Positions 61,249-61,797 of a stretch of 61,797 nucleotides of DNA are shown here, piece after piece. Source of the stretch: Rhodanobacteraceae bacterium (GTDB lineage Bacteria; Acidobacteriota; Terriglobia; Terriglobales; Acidobacteriaceae); NCBI GenBank assembly GCA_903970285.1, contig CAJCHN010000123.1:1-61797 (forward strand). Direction: 5' to 3'. The notes under the pieces are model-generated. The model was given only the letters and a program-made list of their open reading frames with translations, was not told the DNA's origin and did not search any database. Both the position numbers and the translations under genes were made by a program. The first letter of the stretch is position 1; each line of letters starts with the position of its first letter.

Positions 61249-61797
61249 GTGCTGCGATGTGCCATCACGAAAGGTCTGTTGCCGGGAGCCGCCGCAGGTG
61301 CGGAAGAGGATTGGCTGGTGCGCCGCGGCGGCGAACTGGCCTCTGCCGGAGTCGACTTTCTGCTGATCCGGGAGCGCCAGTTGCAGGCCGCGGCGCTGCT
61401 GCGGGTGGCGCGGCGGATGGTACTTGAGACTGCCGGAAGCGGAATGCGGGTGGTGGTGGCGGGATCGCCGGACGTGGCTCGGGAGGCGGGCGCGGCCGGG
61501 GTGCATCTGGGCGGCTGGCGCGGAGAGTTGCGAGTCGAAGATGCTCGGCGGGTGCTCCCGGAGGCGTGGGTGAGTGTTTCGTCTCATTCCGTCGAGGATG
61601 TGGTGCGGGCGCGGCGCGAAGGTGCGAACGCGGTGTTGTTTGCTCCGGTCTTCGGCAAAGTGGTGGATGGGGTGGAGGTAGTGGCGGGCGTGGGGTTGGA
61701 GCGGCTGCGGCAGGCTTGCGCCGCGGCGGCGGGCGAAGTCGAGGTGTTCGCGCTGGGAGGGGTGACGGAGGCGAATGCGGCAGAGTGCGTCGCAGCC
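61249..61797 (+). CDS. thiE: Thiamine-phosphate synthase/TenI-like protein (3' end cut by window edge)
   Basis: 183 codons are open to the right edge. GTG 61249 is the first start after an in-frame TAG at 61237; no strong ribosome site is seen. The TIM-barrel text fits ThiE/TenI: DFLLIRERQL, GVHLGGWRGEL, VSVSSHSVED, GANAVLFAPVFGK and VFALGGVTEANAA. ThiE joins the pyrimidine and thiazole halves of thiamine, while TenI is a thiazole tautomerase. The HLxG and phosphate-site residues support this family, but the two cannot be separated with the end missing. Confidence 0.82.
   Translation, partial: MLRCAITKGLLPGAAAGAEEDWLVRRGGELASAGVDFLLIRERQLQAAALLRVARRMVLETAGSGMRVVVAGSPDVAREAGAAGVHLGGWRGELRVEDARRVLPEAWVSVSSHSVEDVVRARREGANAVLFAPVFGKVVDGVEVVAGVGLERLRQACAAAAGEVEVFALGGVTEANAAECVAA

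Overview
The window reads as a chromosomal segment of a GC-rich Acidobacteriota bacterium, most likely of the Acidobacteriaceae (Terriglobus/Granulicella/Edaphobacter type). The reasons are four very large Oar-like TonB-dependent receptors with an N-terminal carboxypeptidase-regulatory-like domain, an NHL-repeat/Ig-like secreted giant, plant-polysaccharide hydrolases (GH74, GH51), short REP-like palindromes, and many ATGA/GTGA overlaps. This placement is an inference from gene content. I saw no tRNA, rRNA, CRISPR array, insertion sequence or prophage.

Layout. 1-9472: a left-truncated secreted NHL/Ig-like protein and a TonB-dependent receptor on the minus strand, divergent from a GH74 xyloglucanase; the shared upstream region carries two LacI-operator-like palindromes. 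9752-12475: a ring-cleaving dioxygenase and a carboxylesterase (overlapping start and stop), then a secreted VOC protein. 17865-12514 (minus): dut, then purL - HEPN - MNT - purF, the last four joined by 4-8 nt overlaps. 18003-24066: an alpha/beta-hydrolase fused to a gluconate-2-dehydrogenase-subunit-3 domain, its GMC oxidoreductase partner, a GT39-like membrane glycosyltransferase, an SDR epimerase and a small membrane protein. 24196-27575: a DUF3857/transglutaminase/TPR gene split by a frameshift. 27702-33070 (minus): methyltransferase, GT2, accD, a Tat-exported GH51 arabinofuranosidase and rlmH. 33338-47275: three more TonB-dependent receptors around an obgE - outer membrane protein - nadD - rsfS block.

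47545-61797: dnaB interrupted in its Walker A loop by a LAGLIDADG intein with the hallmarks of class 3; an SGNH lipoprotein; alr; a coupled small ORF and Gfo/Idh/MocA oxidoreductase; mltG and a LolA-like lipoprotein; a VOC protein; a small zinc-ribbon protein; greA with a CDP-alcohol phosphatidyltransferase; a ROK protein; sthA; and a right-truncated thiE-like gene.

Themes. Housekeeping genes (purine synthesis, replication, cell wall, ribosome assembly, NAD metabolism) alternate with outer-membrane uptake and polysaccharide-degradation genes. The strongest unusual items are the class 3 DnaB intein, the HEPN-MNT toxin-antitoxin-type pair embedded in the purL-purF operon, REP-like sequence translated in frame inside purL, the hydrolase-dehydrogenase subunit fusion, and an ungapped 66-nt sequence present downstream of two unrelated genes.
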